From an uncultured Prevotellaceae bacterium (GTDB taxonomy: Bacteria > Bacteroidota > Bacteroidia > Bacteroidales > Bacteroidaceae), in assembly GCA_945865175.1 (NCBI GenBank), contig CAMBDA010000010.1, forward strand, positions 1 to 64,000: a stretch of 64,000 bases of DNA, written 5' to 3'. Made by a program: the position numbers and the translations under genes. Positions 1 through 7,788 of this stretch are shown one piece after another (position 1 is the first letter of the stretch; the number at the start of each line of letters is the position of its first letter). The notes under the pieces are model-generated. The model ran no database searches and was not told where the DNA came from. It was given only the letters and a program-made list of their open reading frames with translations.

Positions 1-356
1 GTTGGCACACCTTTGGCTGTCAGGCCTATTCCAATGCGCGTTTCCTTTATTATATTAATGAGATTCGTTCGGCGGTGCTCATCATGCACGGCGAGAAAGC
101 TCATTCCCGTTACTTCGGCGAGGCTGCTTACAAGTATATGGTAGAGGGTAAGGCCGCTGGATATGATGCAGTCCGCAAGCCAAATCCTGTGCCCGGGAAC
201 AAGGAGTTGCTCATCATCCCGGATGCCAGCCATTGCGACCTCTACGATGGAGGTTATACCGAACTGGAAGGAAAGGGTAGGGCGAAAAACATGATACCTT
301 GGGATAAACTCGAAGAATTCTTGAAAACGAATCTTGCCAATACGAAGGTACAATGA
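1..356 (+). CDS. Alpha/beta hydrolase, C-terminal part (gene begins before the window)
   Basis: The frame is open from base 3 to the stop at 354-356, so only the last 117 residues or so are present. The segment VLIMHGEKAHSR resembles the strand and loop carrying the acidic residue of alpha/beta hydrolases, and DASHCDLYDG supplies the expected catalytic histidine. The nucleophile elbow would lie upstream of the window. The stop overlaps the start of the FMN reductase gene (ATGA), so the two are probably co-translated. The substrate cannot be inferred. A second copy of this C-terminus survives as a scar at 2675-2749. Confidence 0.75.
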   Translation, partial: WHTFGCQAYSNARFLYYINEIRSAVLIMHGEKAHSRYFGEAAYKYMVEGKAAGYDAVRKPNPVPGNKELLIIPDASHCDLYDGGYTELEGKGRAKNMIPWDKLEEFLKTNLANTKVQ

Positions 357-889
357 AAAAGGTAATAGTAATATCCACCAGTCTCCGTGCTGGGTCGAAC
401 AGCGACATGCTCGCTGAGAAGTTTGCCGAGGGTGCCAGGGCATCGGGCAATGAGGTAGAGAAGATTTCCCTTCGTGGAAAGGAAATCAAGTTTTGTGTGG
501 GTTGTCTGAGTTGCCAGCGTACGGGAGCTTGTGTGTTCAAGGACGATGTGCCTGCCATCATGGAGAAAGTGCTCCATGCCGATGTGGTCTGCTGGGCTAC
601 ACCTATCTATTATTATGAGATGAGCGGACAGATGAAGACGCTCATCGACCGCATGAACGCCATGTACCCGAAGGACTACCGTTTCCGTGACATCTATCTG
701 CTCACCACGGCCGCTGAAGCTGAAGAGGAGACTCCCCGACGTGCCGAGATAGGACTGACAGGATGGATTGATTGTTTTGGAAAAGCGTCGCTCAAGGGTC
801 ACCTTTTCTGCGGTGGTGTAACCGATGCGAGAGACATCGAAGGCAATGCTAGTCTGATGCAGGCCTACGAAATGGGTAAAGGAGTTTAA
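353..889 (+). CDS. NAD(P)H-dependent FMN reductase / flavodoxin-like oxidoreductase
   Basis: This 178-residue flavodoxin-fold protein begins with a typical strand and phosphate loop (VIVISTSLRAGSNSD, residues 4-18). It carries a cysteine cluster near residues 48-60 (CVGCLSCQRTGAC), as seen in the FMN-reductase and iron-sulfur flavoprotein families, and the FMN-binding motif ATPIYYYEMSGQMK. The role is predicted to be reduction of a quinone or other small acceptor in the cytoplasm, with substrate unknown. It overlaps the hydrolase stop by 4 bp and lies 12 bp before the DXS-like gene, so it belongs to an operon. Confidence 0.85.
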   Translation: MKKVIVISTSLRAGSNSDMLAEKFAEGARASGNEVEKISLRGKEIKFCVGCLSCQRTGACVFKDDVPAIMEKVLHADVVCWATPIYYYEMSGQMKTLIDRMNAMYPKDYRFRDIYLLTTAAEAEEETPRRAEIGLTGWIDCFGKASLKGHLFCGGVTDARDIEGNASLMQAYEMGKGV

Positions 890-901
890 AACAAAAACAC
901 A

Positions 902-2668
902 ATGTATATAGAAAAGATACAGTCGCCAGCCGACTTGAAACAGCTGGATTTGGAGGCATTGAAAGTTGTGGCAGAAGAGACACGTACGGCCGTATTGAAC
1001 CGTGTTAGTAAGCATGGTGGACATGTAGGACCTAACCTGGGATTCGTGGAGGCAACGGTGGCTCTGCATTATGTATTCAACGCGCCAGAGGACAAGCTGG
1101 TGTTTGACGTTTCACACCAATGCTATCCTCACAAGGTGCTTACTGGTCGTGCATCGGGTTTTCTGGGCGACGTGGACGACATGAACGCCATCAGCGGATA
1201 TTCCTCGCCAGCTGAAAGTCCTGTGTATGACAATTTTGAAGTGGGTCATACTTCCACATCCGTAAGTCTGGCTACAGGCTTGCAGAAGGCTCGCGACATC
1301 AAGGGAACCAGTGAGAACATCATTGCCATCATAGGTGACGGTTCGCTCTCAGGCGGCGAGGCTTTTGAGGGGCTTGATGAGGCATCGGAATTGGGCACAG
1401 GCATCATCATCGTGGTGAATGACAACGAGATGTCAATTGCAGAGAATCATGGTGGCATCTACAAGAACCTTCGTGCCCTTAGGGAAAGCAATGGCGAGTG
1501 CCAGCACAACTGGTTCAAGGCGTGGGGATTTGAATACAAATATCTGGAAGAAGGCAATGACCTGCAGAAACTGATCGAGGTGTTCCAGTCGGTCAAGGAT
1601 ACAGACAAGCCAACGGTCGTCCACATTCATACGGAGAAGGGACATGGTTTCCAACCTGCTATCGATAATAAGGAAGCATGGCATTGGGGTGCGCCATTCA
1701 ACGTAGAAGATGGTTCAAGAAGTTCAAATAGTGCTAATAGTGCAGAGAGTTATGAAGAACTCTACAGCAACTGGATGCTCCGTGAGATGAAGAACGATCC
1801 TACACTCATCGCAGTCACAGCAGGAACTCCTGCAGCCGCAGGCTTTTCTCCAGACAAGCGTAAAGAGGCAGGCAAGCAACACATCGACATGGGCATTGCC
1901 GAGGAACAGGCTTGCGCCATGGCAAGCGGTATGGCAAAGGGTGGTCTTCGTCCCGTCTGGACGGTTTACAGCACCTTCATCCAGCGCACTTACGACCAGA
2001 TAGCGCAAGACCTTTGCATCAACTCCAATCCTGCTGTAATCAATGTGGTCTGGGGAGGTGCAGGTACGATGAATGACATCACCCACATTTGTCTGTTCGA
2101 CATACCTATGCTATGCAGCATTCCAGGACTTATCTATCTTGCCCCGACCACCTGTGAGGAATACTTTGCCATGCTTCGCTGGGCCATCCTTCAGGACAAG
2201 AAACCTGTCGCCATCCGTGTCCCAAGCAATGGCGTGGTTCACACTGTTGAGGCGGTTGATACGGAGTATAGTTATGAGTCACGCTATAAAGTGATGCATA
2301 AGGGTTCTGAAGTGGCCATCATTGCTGCCGGATCATTCTATCAGAAGGGTGAGCATGTGGCTCGTCTGCTATCAGAGCAAGGCATCAATGCTACGCTTAT
2401 CAATCCTCGTTACCTGAATGCAGTAGATGCCGGCACACTGGAGGCTCTCAAGGCAAGCCACAGACTTGTTGTGACGCTCGAAGACGGCTCGAAGGATGGC
2501 GGATTCGGTGAACGCATCGCCTCTTATTACAGCACATCCGACATGAAAGTGCTGGTTGGTGGCATCAAGAAAGATCTCTACGACCGCTTCGACCTGCAAC
2601 AATTGCTCAGCGACAATCGTCTGCTGGATGAGCAAATCGTAGAGGATGTTTTAAAGATTATCCGATAA
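902..2668 (+). CDS. 1-deoxy-D-xylulose-5-phosphate synthase family transketolase
   Basis: This 588-residue thiamine-diphosphate enzyme follows the DXS pattern. HGGH near residue 40, GHTSTS near 115-120, the ThDP motif GDGSLSGGEAFE (145-156) with ND at 173-174, and the second-domain MGIAEEQ and YSTFIQRTYDQ motifs all fit. DXS condenses pyruvate with glyceraldehyde-3-phosphate in the non-mevalonate isoprenoid pathway. It is shorter than the usual 620-640 residues and sits among redox and hydrolase genes instead of isoprenoid genes. It is therefore probably a second, accessory paralog whose substrates may differ. Family assignment is strong; exact reaction is not. Confidence 0.8.
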   Translation: MYIEKIQSPADLKQLDLEALKVVAEETRTAVLNRVSKHGGHVGPNLGFVEATVALHYVFNAPEDKLVFDVSHQCYPHKVLTGRASGFLGDVDDMNAISGYSSPAESPVYDNFEVGHTSTSVSLATGLQKARDIKGTSENIIAIIGDGSLSGGEAFEGLDEASELGTGIIIVVNDNEMSIAENHGGIYKNLRALRESNGECQHNWFKAWGFEYKYLEEGNDLQKLIEVFQSVKDTDKPTVVHIHTEKGHGFQPAIDNKEAWHWGAPFNVEDGSRSSNSANSAESYEELYSNWMLREMKNDPTLIAVTAGTPAAAGFSPDKRKEAGKQHIDMGIAEEQACAMASGMAKGGLRPVWTVYSTFIQRTYDQIAQDLCINSNPAVINVVWGGAGTMNDITHICLFDIPMLCSIPGLIYLAPTTCEEYFAMLRWAILQDKKPVAIRVPSNGVVHTVEAVDTEYSYESRYKVMHKGSEVAIIAAGSFYQKGEHVARLLSEQGINATLINPRYLNAVDAGTLEALKASHRLVVTLEDGSKDGGFGERIASYYSTSDMKVLVGGIKKDLYDRFDLQQLLSDNRLLDEQIVEDVLKIIR

Positions 2669-2674
2669 AAAGTA

Positions 2675-2749
2675 ATGCAAGAAGAGTATATGATTCCTTG
2701 GAACAAGATAGAAGAGTTTGTTAGATTGAATCTTGACATAAGCAAATGA
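2675..2749 (+). pseudogene. Scar of a second alpha/beta hydrolase gene (last 24 codons only)
   Basis: A frame starting at the ATG at 2675 encodes a 24-residue peptide containing MIPWNKIEEFVRLNLDISK, matching MIPWDKLEEFLKTNLANTK at the end of the hydrolase at 1-356. The frame is closed just upstream by the DXS stop. The scar's TGA overlaps the next gene's ATG (ATGA), the same junction the intact hydrolase makes with the FMN reductase. It may still serve as a translated leader coupling to the CMD-cupin gene. Confidence 0.7.
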
Positions 2750-3570
2750 AACGTTTCATCATATTCTTAACTTTGATAACAATAACGACACTAAACGTTA
2801 TGGCACAGAAGAAAATAGTGCAGACGGCAGGCCGCACGCAGTTGGGCGAGTTTGCTCCAGAGTTTGCCCATCTCAACGATGACATTCTCTTTGGCGAGGT
2901 GTGGAGCCGCAACGACCTGCTTAGCCTTCGCGACCGCAGCCTTGTTACGCTCACCTCACTCATCAGTCAGGGCATCACCGACTCATCGCTCACCTACCAC
3001 TTGCAGGAGGCGAAGAAGAACGGCATCACAAGAACGGAAATATCTGAAATTATCACTCATATCGCTTTCTATGCAGGATGGCCCAAGGCATGGGCGGCTT
3101 TCCGTCTGACTAAGGAGGTTTGGAAAGAAGACATGTCGCTGGAAGATGCGAAGACTCGTTTCCAACAAGAGATGATATTCCCCATTGGCGAGCCCAACAC
3201 GGCCTATGCCCAATATTTCAAGGGCAACAGTTATCTGGCACGTATTTCCGGCGAGCAGGTTCCTATTGCTAATGTCACATTCGAACCTGGTTGCCGCAAC
3301 AACTGGCACATCCATCATGCCACCAAGGGCGGAGGACAGATGCTTATCGGTGTGGCAGGCCGTGGCTGGTATCAGGAATGGGGAAAGCCTGCACAGGAGA
3401 TTCTCCCAGGAACAGTCATTCACATCCCAGCCGGCGTGAAGCATTGGCATGGAGCTGCAGCCGACAGTTGGTTTGCTCATCTCGCCTTTGAGATAGAGGG
3501 AGAGAACGCATCCGATGAGTGGCTGGAACCGGTGTCTGACGCTGAATATGAGAAGGTCAATGGAAAATAA
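2746..3570 (+). CDS. Exported carboxymuconolactone decarboxylase-cupin fusion protein
   Basis: The 274-residue product has a signal peptide (about 1-20, cleavage near MAQ). A CMD-like helical domain covers about 35-125 (DRSLVTLTSLISQG, ISEIITHIAFYAGWPKA). A cupin domain covers about 165-250, with metal ligands visible as WHIHH (187-191) and H233/H235 in GVKHWH. The AhpD-type CxxC redox pair is absent from the CMD domain. The fusion is common in gut Bacteroidetes and thought to act on small aromatic or lactone compounds, but no substrate is established here. It is translationally coupled to the hydrolase scar by an ATGA overlap. Confidence 0.85.
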   Translation: MKRFIIFLTLITITTLNVMAQKKIVQTAGRTQLGEFAPEFAHLNDDILFGEVWSRNDLLSLRDRSLVTLTSLISQGITDSSLTYHLQEAKKNGITRTEISEIITHIAFYAGWPKAWAAFRLTKEVWKEDMSLEDAKTRFQQEMIFPIGEPNTAYAQYFKGNSYLARISGEQVPIANVTFEPGCRNNWHIHHATKGGGQMLIGVAGRGWYQEWGKPAQEILPGTVIHIPAGVKHWHGAAADSWFAHLAFEIEGENASDEWLEPVSDAEYEKVNGK

Positions 3571-3587
3571 TCACATCATTATACATT

Positions 3588-4154
3588 ATGAAACATCTGA
3601 AATACTTGCTATTGGCTGTGCTGACCATATTTGCGGCATCGGCTTGTTCACAAAACAATGGAAAAGAGACAATGGAAAAGAAAAAAGTATTGGTAGTGTA
3701 TTTCTCGGCAACGGGAACAACAAGGCAAGTGGCAAAGCAAATTGCAAAAATCGCTGATGCCGACATCTGTGAGATAGCTCCGGCGAAGCAATATTCCAGT
3801 GCCGACCTTGACTGGACAAACAAACAGTCGCGCAGTTCGGTAGAGATGAATAATCCTAAGGCGCGGCCTGAAATCAAAGCCCTTTCGGTGGATGTGAGTA
3901 AGTATGACTATGTCTTCCTGGGCTATCCTATATGGTGGGACCTCGCACCAAGAACAGTCAACTCATTCATTGAAACAGCAAACTTGGCAGGCAAGACTGT
4001 GATTCCTTTTGCAACGTCTGGAAGCAGTACCATCGTCAACAGTGTTGCCGTACTGAAAAAGTCCTATCCAAAAATCAAGTGGCAGACAGGTAAACTGCTG
4101 AATCATGTCAGTGAGAAAGAGATGGAAACTTGGGTTTCAGAAACAATAAAATAA
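3588..4154 (+). CDS. Flavodoxin-family lipoprotein
   Basis: The 188-residue protein has a lipoprotein signal ending at Cys20 (FAASAC). A flavodoxin fold follows with the FMN phosphate loop YFSATGTTRQVA (about 38-49), the aromatic FMN-stacking region GYPIWWDLAPRT, and a late ATSGSST loop. This is the flavodoxin_4-like group used as an oxidoreductase partner. Membrane anchoring with the FMN domain outside the cytoplasm is unusual for flavodoxins but frequent in Bacteroidetes. It starts 17 bp after the CMD-cupin stop and ends 1 bp before the AraC gene. Confidence 0.85.
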   Translation: MKHLKYLLLAVLTIFAASACSQNNGKETMEKKKVLVVYFSATGTTRQVAKQIAKIADADICEIAPAKQYSSADLDWTNKQSRSSVEMNNPKARPEIKALSVDVSKYDYVFLGYPIWWDLAPRTVNSFIETANLAGKTVIPFATSGSSTIVNSVAVLKKSYPKIKWQTGKLLNHVSEKEMETWVSETIK

Positions 4155-4155
4155 C

Positions 4156-5046
4156 ATGGAAGAAGTTTTTATCAATACCGTACAGGATTTCAACGACTAT
4201 CAGGGGATGGAGACGCTTCATCCCCTGGTGAGCGTGGTGCATGTGGAGAATACGGAACATATCAAGGAGTGTGTGATGCATTATGGACTTTATGCCATCT
4301 ATCTCAAGGAGAACAAGGGATGCAAGCTCTCTTACGGCCGCACACCCTACGACTTCGACGAGATGACTGTGACCAGCTTTGCCCCGGAGCAGGTGGTGAA
4401 GGTAGAGCCAAATCCCGATGTGCCTTTTGCCAAGTTCACAGCTTTGGTGTTTCATCCCGACCTTCTCAATCGCACTGCCTTAGGCAGGCATATAAACCGC
4501 TACGAGTTTTTCGGCTATTCCAGTACCGAGGCTTTGCATCTCTCCGCACAGGAAGTGGAAGTCTTTCGGGGGGTGCTCACCATGATAGAGCAGGAACTGC
4601 ACCGAGCCATCGACAAGCATACCCGCGAACTTATTGTCTCCAACATCGAACTGCTGCTGAACTATTGTCTCCGCTTCTACGACCGCCAGTTCATCACCCG
4701 CGAGGAGATAAACCATTCTGTGGTAAAGAAATTCATAGAACTGCTTGATGATTATATCGCCACAAAAGCCCTGCGTGATGGGTTGCCTACAGTAGCTTAT
4801 TTTGCAGACAAATGCTGCTTGTCGAGCGGATATTTCGGGAATCTGGTGCGCGTTGAAACTGGTCGTACCGCCAAGGACATCATCTCAGATCACCTTCTCG
4901 CACATGCCAAACAGTTGCTGAACAACGAGGCGCTGACCGTCACAATGATAAGCAATCGTCTCGGCTTTGAATATCCCCAGCATTTCGTCCGTTTCTTCAA
5001 GTCACATACAGGTAAGACCCCTTCTGCATATAAGAATGAAAGATGA
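4156..5046 (+). CDS. AraC-family transcriptional regulator
   Basis: This 296-residue protein has an N-terminal ligand-sensing half without clear motifs and a C-terminal AraC domain (about 195-296) with two helix-turn-helix units. The second contains VTMISNRLGFEYPQHFVRFFKSHTG, cut here as the AraC signature with the FxxxxGxTPSxYR-like ending KTPSAYKNER. It lies 1 bp after the flavodoxin gene and ends the redox cluster, so it is the obvious candidate regulator of that operon. The inducer is unknown. Confidence 0.85.
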   Translation: MEEVFINTVQDFNDYQGMETLHPLVSVVHVENTEHIKECVMHYGLYAIYLKENKGCKLSYGRTPYDFDEMTVTSFAPEQVVKVEPNPDVPFAKFTALVFHPDLLNRTALGRHINRYEFFGYSSTEALHLSAQEVEVFRGVLTMIEQELHRAIDKHTRELIVSNIELLLNYCLRFYDRQFITREEINHSVVKKFIELLDDYIATKALRDGLPTVAYFADKCCLSSGYFGNLVRVETGRTAKDIISDHLLAHAKQLLNNEALTVTMISNRLGFEYPQHFVRFFKSHTGKTPSAYKNER

Positions 5047-5092
5047 GGTTCTTCAAACTTGCGCATTATTGACATATTTTAGGATATTATGC

Positions 5093-5124
5093 TTGCGTTT
5101 TACATAGTAATTTGGTATTTTTGC
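5093..5124 (+). promoter_or_regulatory. Bacteroidetes-type promoter of the first AAA/PD-(D/E)XK gene
   Basis: The -7 element TATTTTTGC lies at 5116-5124, with TTGC at 5093-5096 giving a 19-nt spacer. The same -7 and leader sequence precedes the second gene copy at 13068. A tiny frame from 5128 to 5160 (MKSVCLIKCR) lies in the leader and may or may not be transcribed. Confidence 0.6.
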
Positions 5125-5161
5125 AGCATGAAAAGCGTTTGTTTGATAAAATGCAGATGAT

Positions 5162-6778
5162 ATGAGCAAATTCAAGTACCCTGTAGATACCGACCAGTTT
5201 GCCGAGATTCGCCAAAAGGGTTTAGTGTATGTTGACAAGACAGACATAATGTTTGACCTTGTCGATAAATATAAATATGTCTTTCTTGCCCGTCCCCGTC
5301 GTTTCGGAAAGTCGTTGTTGTGCAACACTTTCAAGGCATATTTCCAAGGTCAGAAGGAACTGTTTGAGGGATTGAAGGTTATGGACTTGGAAAAGGAATG
5401 GAAGACATATCCCGTGCTGCATTTCACCATGAGCGGCCTGAAAAACCTTAAGGTGAGCGAGGCGAAGTCAAAATTGGAAAACTTTATTGCCGACTACGAA
5501 AGGCTCTATGGACGTAATACGGAGGAGGAAACTCCAGGAGCCCGCTTTCGTGGCTTGATTCATAGGGCTTGTGAAAAGACGAGCGAACGTGTCGTGGTCA
5601 TCCTCGACGAATACGACGCTCCCGTTATGCGATTGCTCTACGACACAAAACAAATGGAAGAAATGCGCATGATGCTACGTGAGTTCTATCAGGTGCTGAA
5701 GGATGAGGGCGCATATCTCAAGTTTGTTTTTATCACTGGAGTGACGAAGTTTTCTCAGATGAGCATCTTCTCGGAGCTTAACAACTTGAAACAAGTTTCT
5801 ATGTTTGACGAGTATTCAGGTCTGTGTGGAATTACCCAGGAAGAACTCAACACCGTCTTGCGTCCTTGTGTGGAGGAATATGCCGAAGGTCTTGGCATTA
5901 GCGCCCGCGAGGCATACGCCGTGCTCAAAAAGAACTATGACGGTTATCATTTCTCAGAGAACAGTCAGGATGTATATGCCCCATACAGTCTTTTGAATGC
6001 ACTCAATGACAAGGCTACAAGACACTACTGGTTTGAGTCGGGCACATCGGCATCGCTCATTGAGCATCTCAAACATTTTCCCGGCTTCAACCCTCTCGAC
6101 TTCGATGGCGTAGAGTTGTCGTTGGAGGCTTTTAATATGCCATGCGAGAATGCTTCGACACCTGTTCCGATGCTTTATCAGAGTGGCTATCTTACCATAG
6201 ATTATTATAATAAGGAGGACGATGTATATGTACTTCATTTCCCCAACTACGAGGTGCGCCAAGGTATGGTGTATAGCTTGACAAATTATCTGATGGACAT
6301 ATCCGATTGGGACAGGAATGCCACCATCCTTGCCATGGCTCGCGCCCTGAAACGTGGCGACCTGTCTGCGGCACTTACCGAACTCCGCTCCTACATAGCC
6401 TCCTTGCCCTACGACATCATCACCCGCAAGGAGTGGATGGCGAAGAAGAAAAAGGAGGCCTTTTATAAGTTGCTGATGTACGTTGTGTTCTCTTTGCTCA
6501 ACAGCAAGGTGGACACAGAGGTAAAGAGCGTGCTCGGTAGAGCCGATGTGGTCATCAAGACCAAGAATGACATCTATGTCCTCGAACTGAAAGTCGATGA
6601 CTCTGTAGATAATGCCTTGGCCCAGATAGACTCCAAGGGCTATGCCATCCCCTACGAAGCCGACGGACGCACAATAACAAAATGCGGAGTGACTATTTCA
6701 TCAGAGGCTCGAAACATTGTGCATTGGCGTGCAGTGGATAATGAAGGTAAGGTCATCGACGAGCAGAAGTATGAATGA
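5162..6778 (+). CDS. AAA-ATPase-like / PD-(D/E)XK nuclease-like protein, copy 1
   Basis: The 538-residue protein has an N-terminal AAA-ATPase_like domain with Walker A RPRRFGKSL (44-52) and Walker B VVVILDEYD (144-152). Its C-terminal PD-(D/E)XK-like domain carries D462 and E475-x-K477 (GRADVVI, LELK). This is the PF09820/PF08011-type family that is multi-copy in Bacteroidetes genomes. Its biological role is unestablished, although nuclease-type chemistry has been proposed from the fold. It shares its leader and most of its sequence with the gene at 13113. No mobile-element genes adjoin it. Confidence 0.8.
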   Translation: MSKFKYPVDTDQFAEIRQKGLVYVDKTDIMFDLVDKYKYVFLARPRRFGKSLLCNTFKAYFQGQKELFEGLKVMDLEKEWKTYPVLHFTMSGLKNLKVSEAKSKLENFIADYERLYGRNTEEETPGARFRGLIHRACEKTSERVVVILDEYDAPVMRLLYDTKQMEEMRMMLREFYQVLKDEGAYLKFVFITGVTKFSQMSIFSELNNLKQVSMFDEYSGLCGITQEELNTVLRPCVEEYAEGLGISAREAYAVLKKNYDGYHFSENSQDVYAPYSLLNALNDKATRHYWFESGTSASLIEHLKHFPGFNPLDFDGVELSLEAFNMPCENASTPVPMLYQSGYLTIDYYNKEDDVYVLHFPNYEVRQGMVYSLTNYLMDISDWDRNATILAMARALKRGDLSAALTELRSYIASLPYDIITRKEWMAKKKKEAFYKLLMYVVFSLLNSKVDTEVKSVLGRADVVIKTKNDIYVLELKVDDSVDNALAQIDSKGYAIPYEADGRTITKCGVTISSEARNIVHWRAVDNEGKVIDEQKYE

Positions 6779-6803
6779 CATCTGATTTATAGGATATAAC
6801 AAT

Positions 6804-7664
6804 ATGAAGAAACTGCCGATACTTATATTTATATTGCTTTGCCTCAATGCCATGGCAACAAGTTTTGGAAGCTATCGCAAGGCAGAAAGAAACATAGAGA
6901 ATGACCTGAAACAGGCTCTCGCCAAGACCATCAACGAGAAGGGCATGGAAACAATGCGCCAAGACTCTATACGCGCCTATCGAAGCATTGCCCGCACAGA
7001 GGGAGAGATGATGACTATCGCTGTGGGCGACGAGACCCTGCGCAGGCATCTCCGTAATCCGCAGTTGGGTGAGATGGCTTTTATCACCTATACAGTAAGA
7101 TGCGAGAGGGGAGGATGGAAAGTGACGTTCGATACCGAGGCCAAGTGCTCTGCAGCAATGATATGGAGCCTCTCCGACCAAAGGTTGTCTGCATGGCTCG
7201 CCGTCATGGCATTGCTTTCCCTCGCCTTGTCGTTCAAGGGCAGAAGGCAACTGCAACCGACGAACGAAGCAAGAGCAGAATTCCAAACTCGCTTGGGTTA
7301 TGCCTTGCAAGAAGGAGGAAGACGAAGTCAACCGACGACAAACCGAGAGCCATCAAGCTCGCTTGAATGGCCGAGGTGCGAAGGAGGAAGGCAAAGCCAA
7401 CCAATCACGATGGATAGTTTCAGTGCAACCCATCTCACTCCCATGCAGCGCCAACTCATGGAGATGTTTGTCGCCTCCGGCTCCCACCGCCTGTCAAAGC
7501 ATGAAATATGTGATGCTCTCTGGCCAAAGAAGGACGATGCCAGCGAGACATTATATGCCTTGATAAGCAGATTGAAACGCGAATTGGACAAGACAAGCAG
7601 TTTCGACATCCTATCAGACCGAGGTAGGGCTTATATCCTAAAGCGGAGAAAATCAGAGAGTTGA
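6804..7664 (+). CDS. Membrane-anchored winged-helix transcriptional regulator
   Basis: The 286-residue protein has a signal or anchor segment (1-18) and a region of about 110 residues predicted outside the cytoplasm. A transmembrane helix follows near 129-144 (LSAWLAVMALLSLALSF), then a polar linker (145-205) and a C-terminal OmpR-type winged helix (about 208-283; HEICDALWPKKDDASETLYALISRL contains the recognition region). The topology is ToxR-like but inverted, with sensor first and DNA-binding domain last. The linker contains three imperfect repeats (GRRQLQPTN, GGRRSQPTTN, GGRQSQPIT). It probably regulates the outer-membrane receptor gene 125 bp downstream through repeats at 7669-7698. Confidence 0.75.
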   Translation: MKKLPILIFILLCLNAMATSFGSYRKAERNIENDLKQALAKTINEKGMETMRQDSIRAYRSIARTEGEMMTIAVGDETLRRHLRNPQLGEMAFITYTVRCERGGWKVTFDTEAKCSAAMIWSLSDQRLSAWLAVMALLSLALSFKGRRQLQPTNEARAEFQTRLGYALQEGGRRSQPTTNREPSSSLEWPRCEGGRQSQPITMDSFSATHLTPMQRQLMEMFVASGSHRLSKHEICDALWPKKDDASETLYALISRLKRELDKTSSFDILSDRGRAYILKRRKSES

Positions 7665-7668
7665 CTTT

Positions 7669-7698
7669 CTGACAGATTATTTGTCAGACAATTGTCAG
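7669..7698. promoter_or_regulatory. Operator-like TTGTCAG/CTGACA repeats
   Basis: CTGACAG at 7669-7675 is followed by TTGTCAG at 7681-7687 and ATTGTCAG at 7691-7698, giving an inverted pair and a direct pair with about 10-11 bp between the two TTGTCAG centres, one helical turn. The array lies just upstream of the -7 box at 7730, between a winged-helix regulator and its likely target gene. It is a good candidate binding site; binding itself is inference. Confidence 0.5.
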
Positions 7699-7729
7699 CA
7701 TGAAAAATCTTTTTTTTAGCAATACTTAC

Positions 7730-7738
7730 TACTTTTGC
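7730..7738 (+). promoter_or_regulatory. Promoter -7 element of the outer-membrane receptor gene
   Basis: TACTTTTGC matches the Bacteroidetes TAnnTTTGC -7 box. No good TTTG lies 19-21 nt upstream, which is typical of a promoter that needs an activator. This fits the repeats at 7669-7698. Confidence 0.55.
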
Positions 7739-7788
7739 ATTCCGAAAGCGCGGAATAGTCCTCGCTAACAACAAAATGACTGCAAAAG

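Noticed and set aside
5128..5160. Upstream micro-frame MKSVCLIKCR as a regulatory leader peptide
   Set aside because: The second gene copy has a shorter, different frame there (MKVFV), so the peptide is not conserved although the DNA is.
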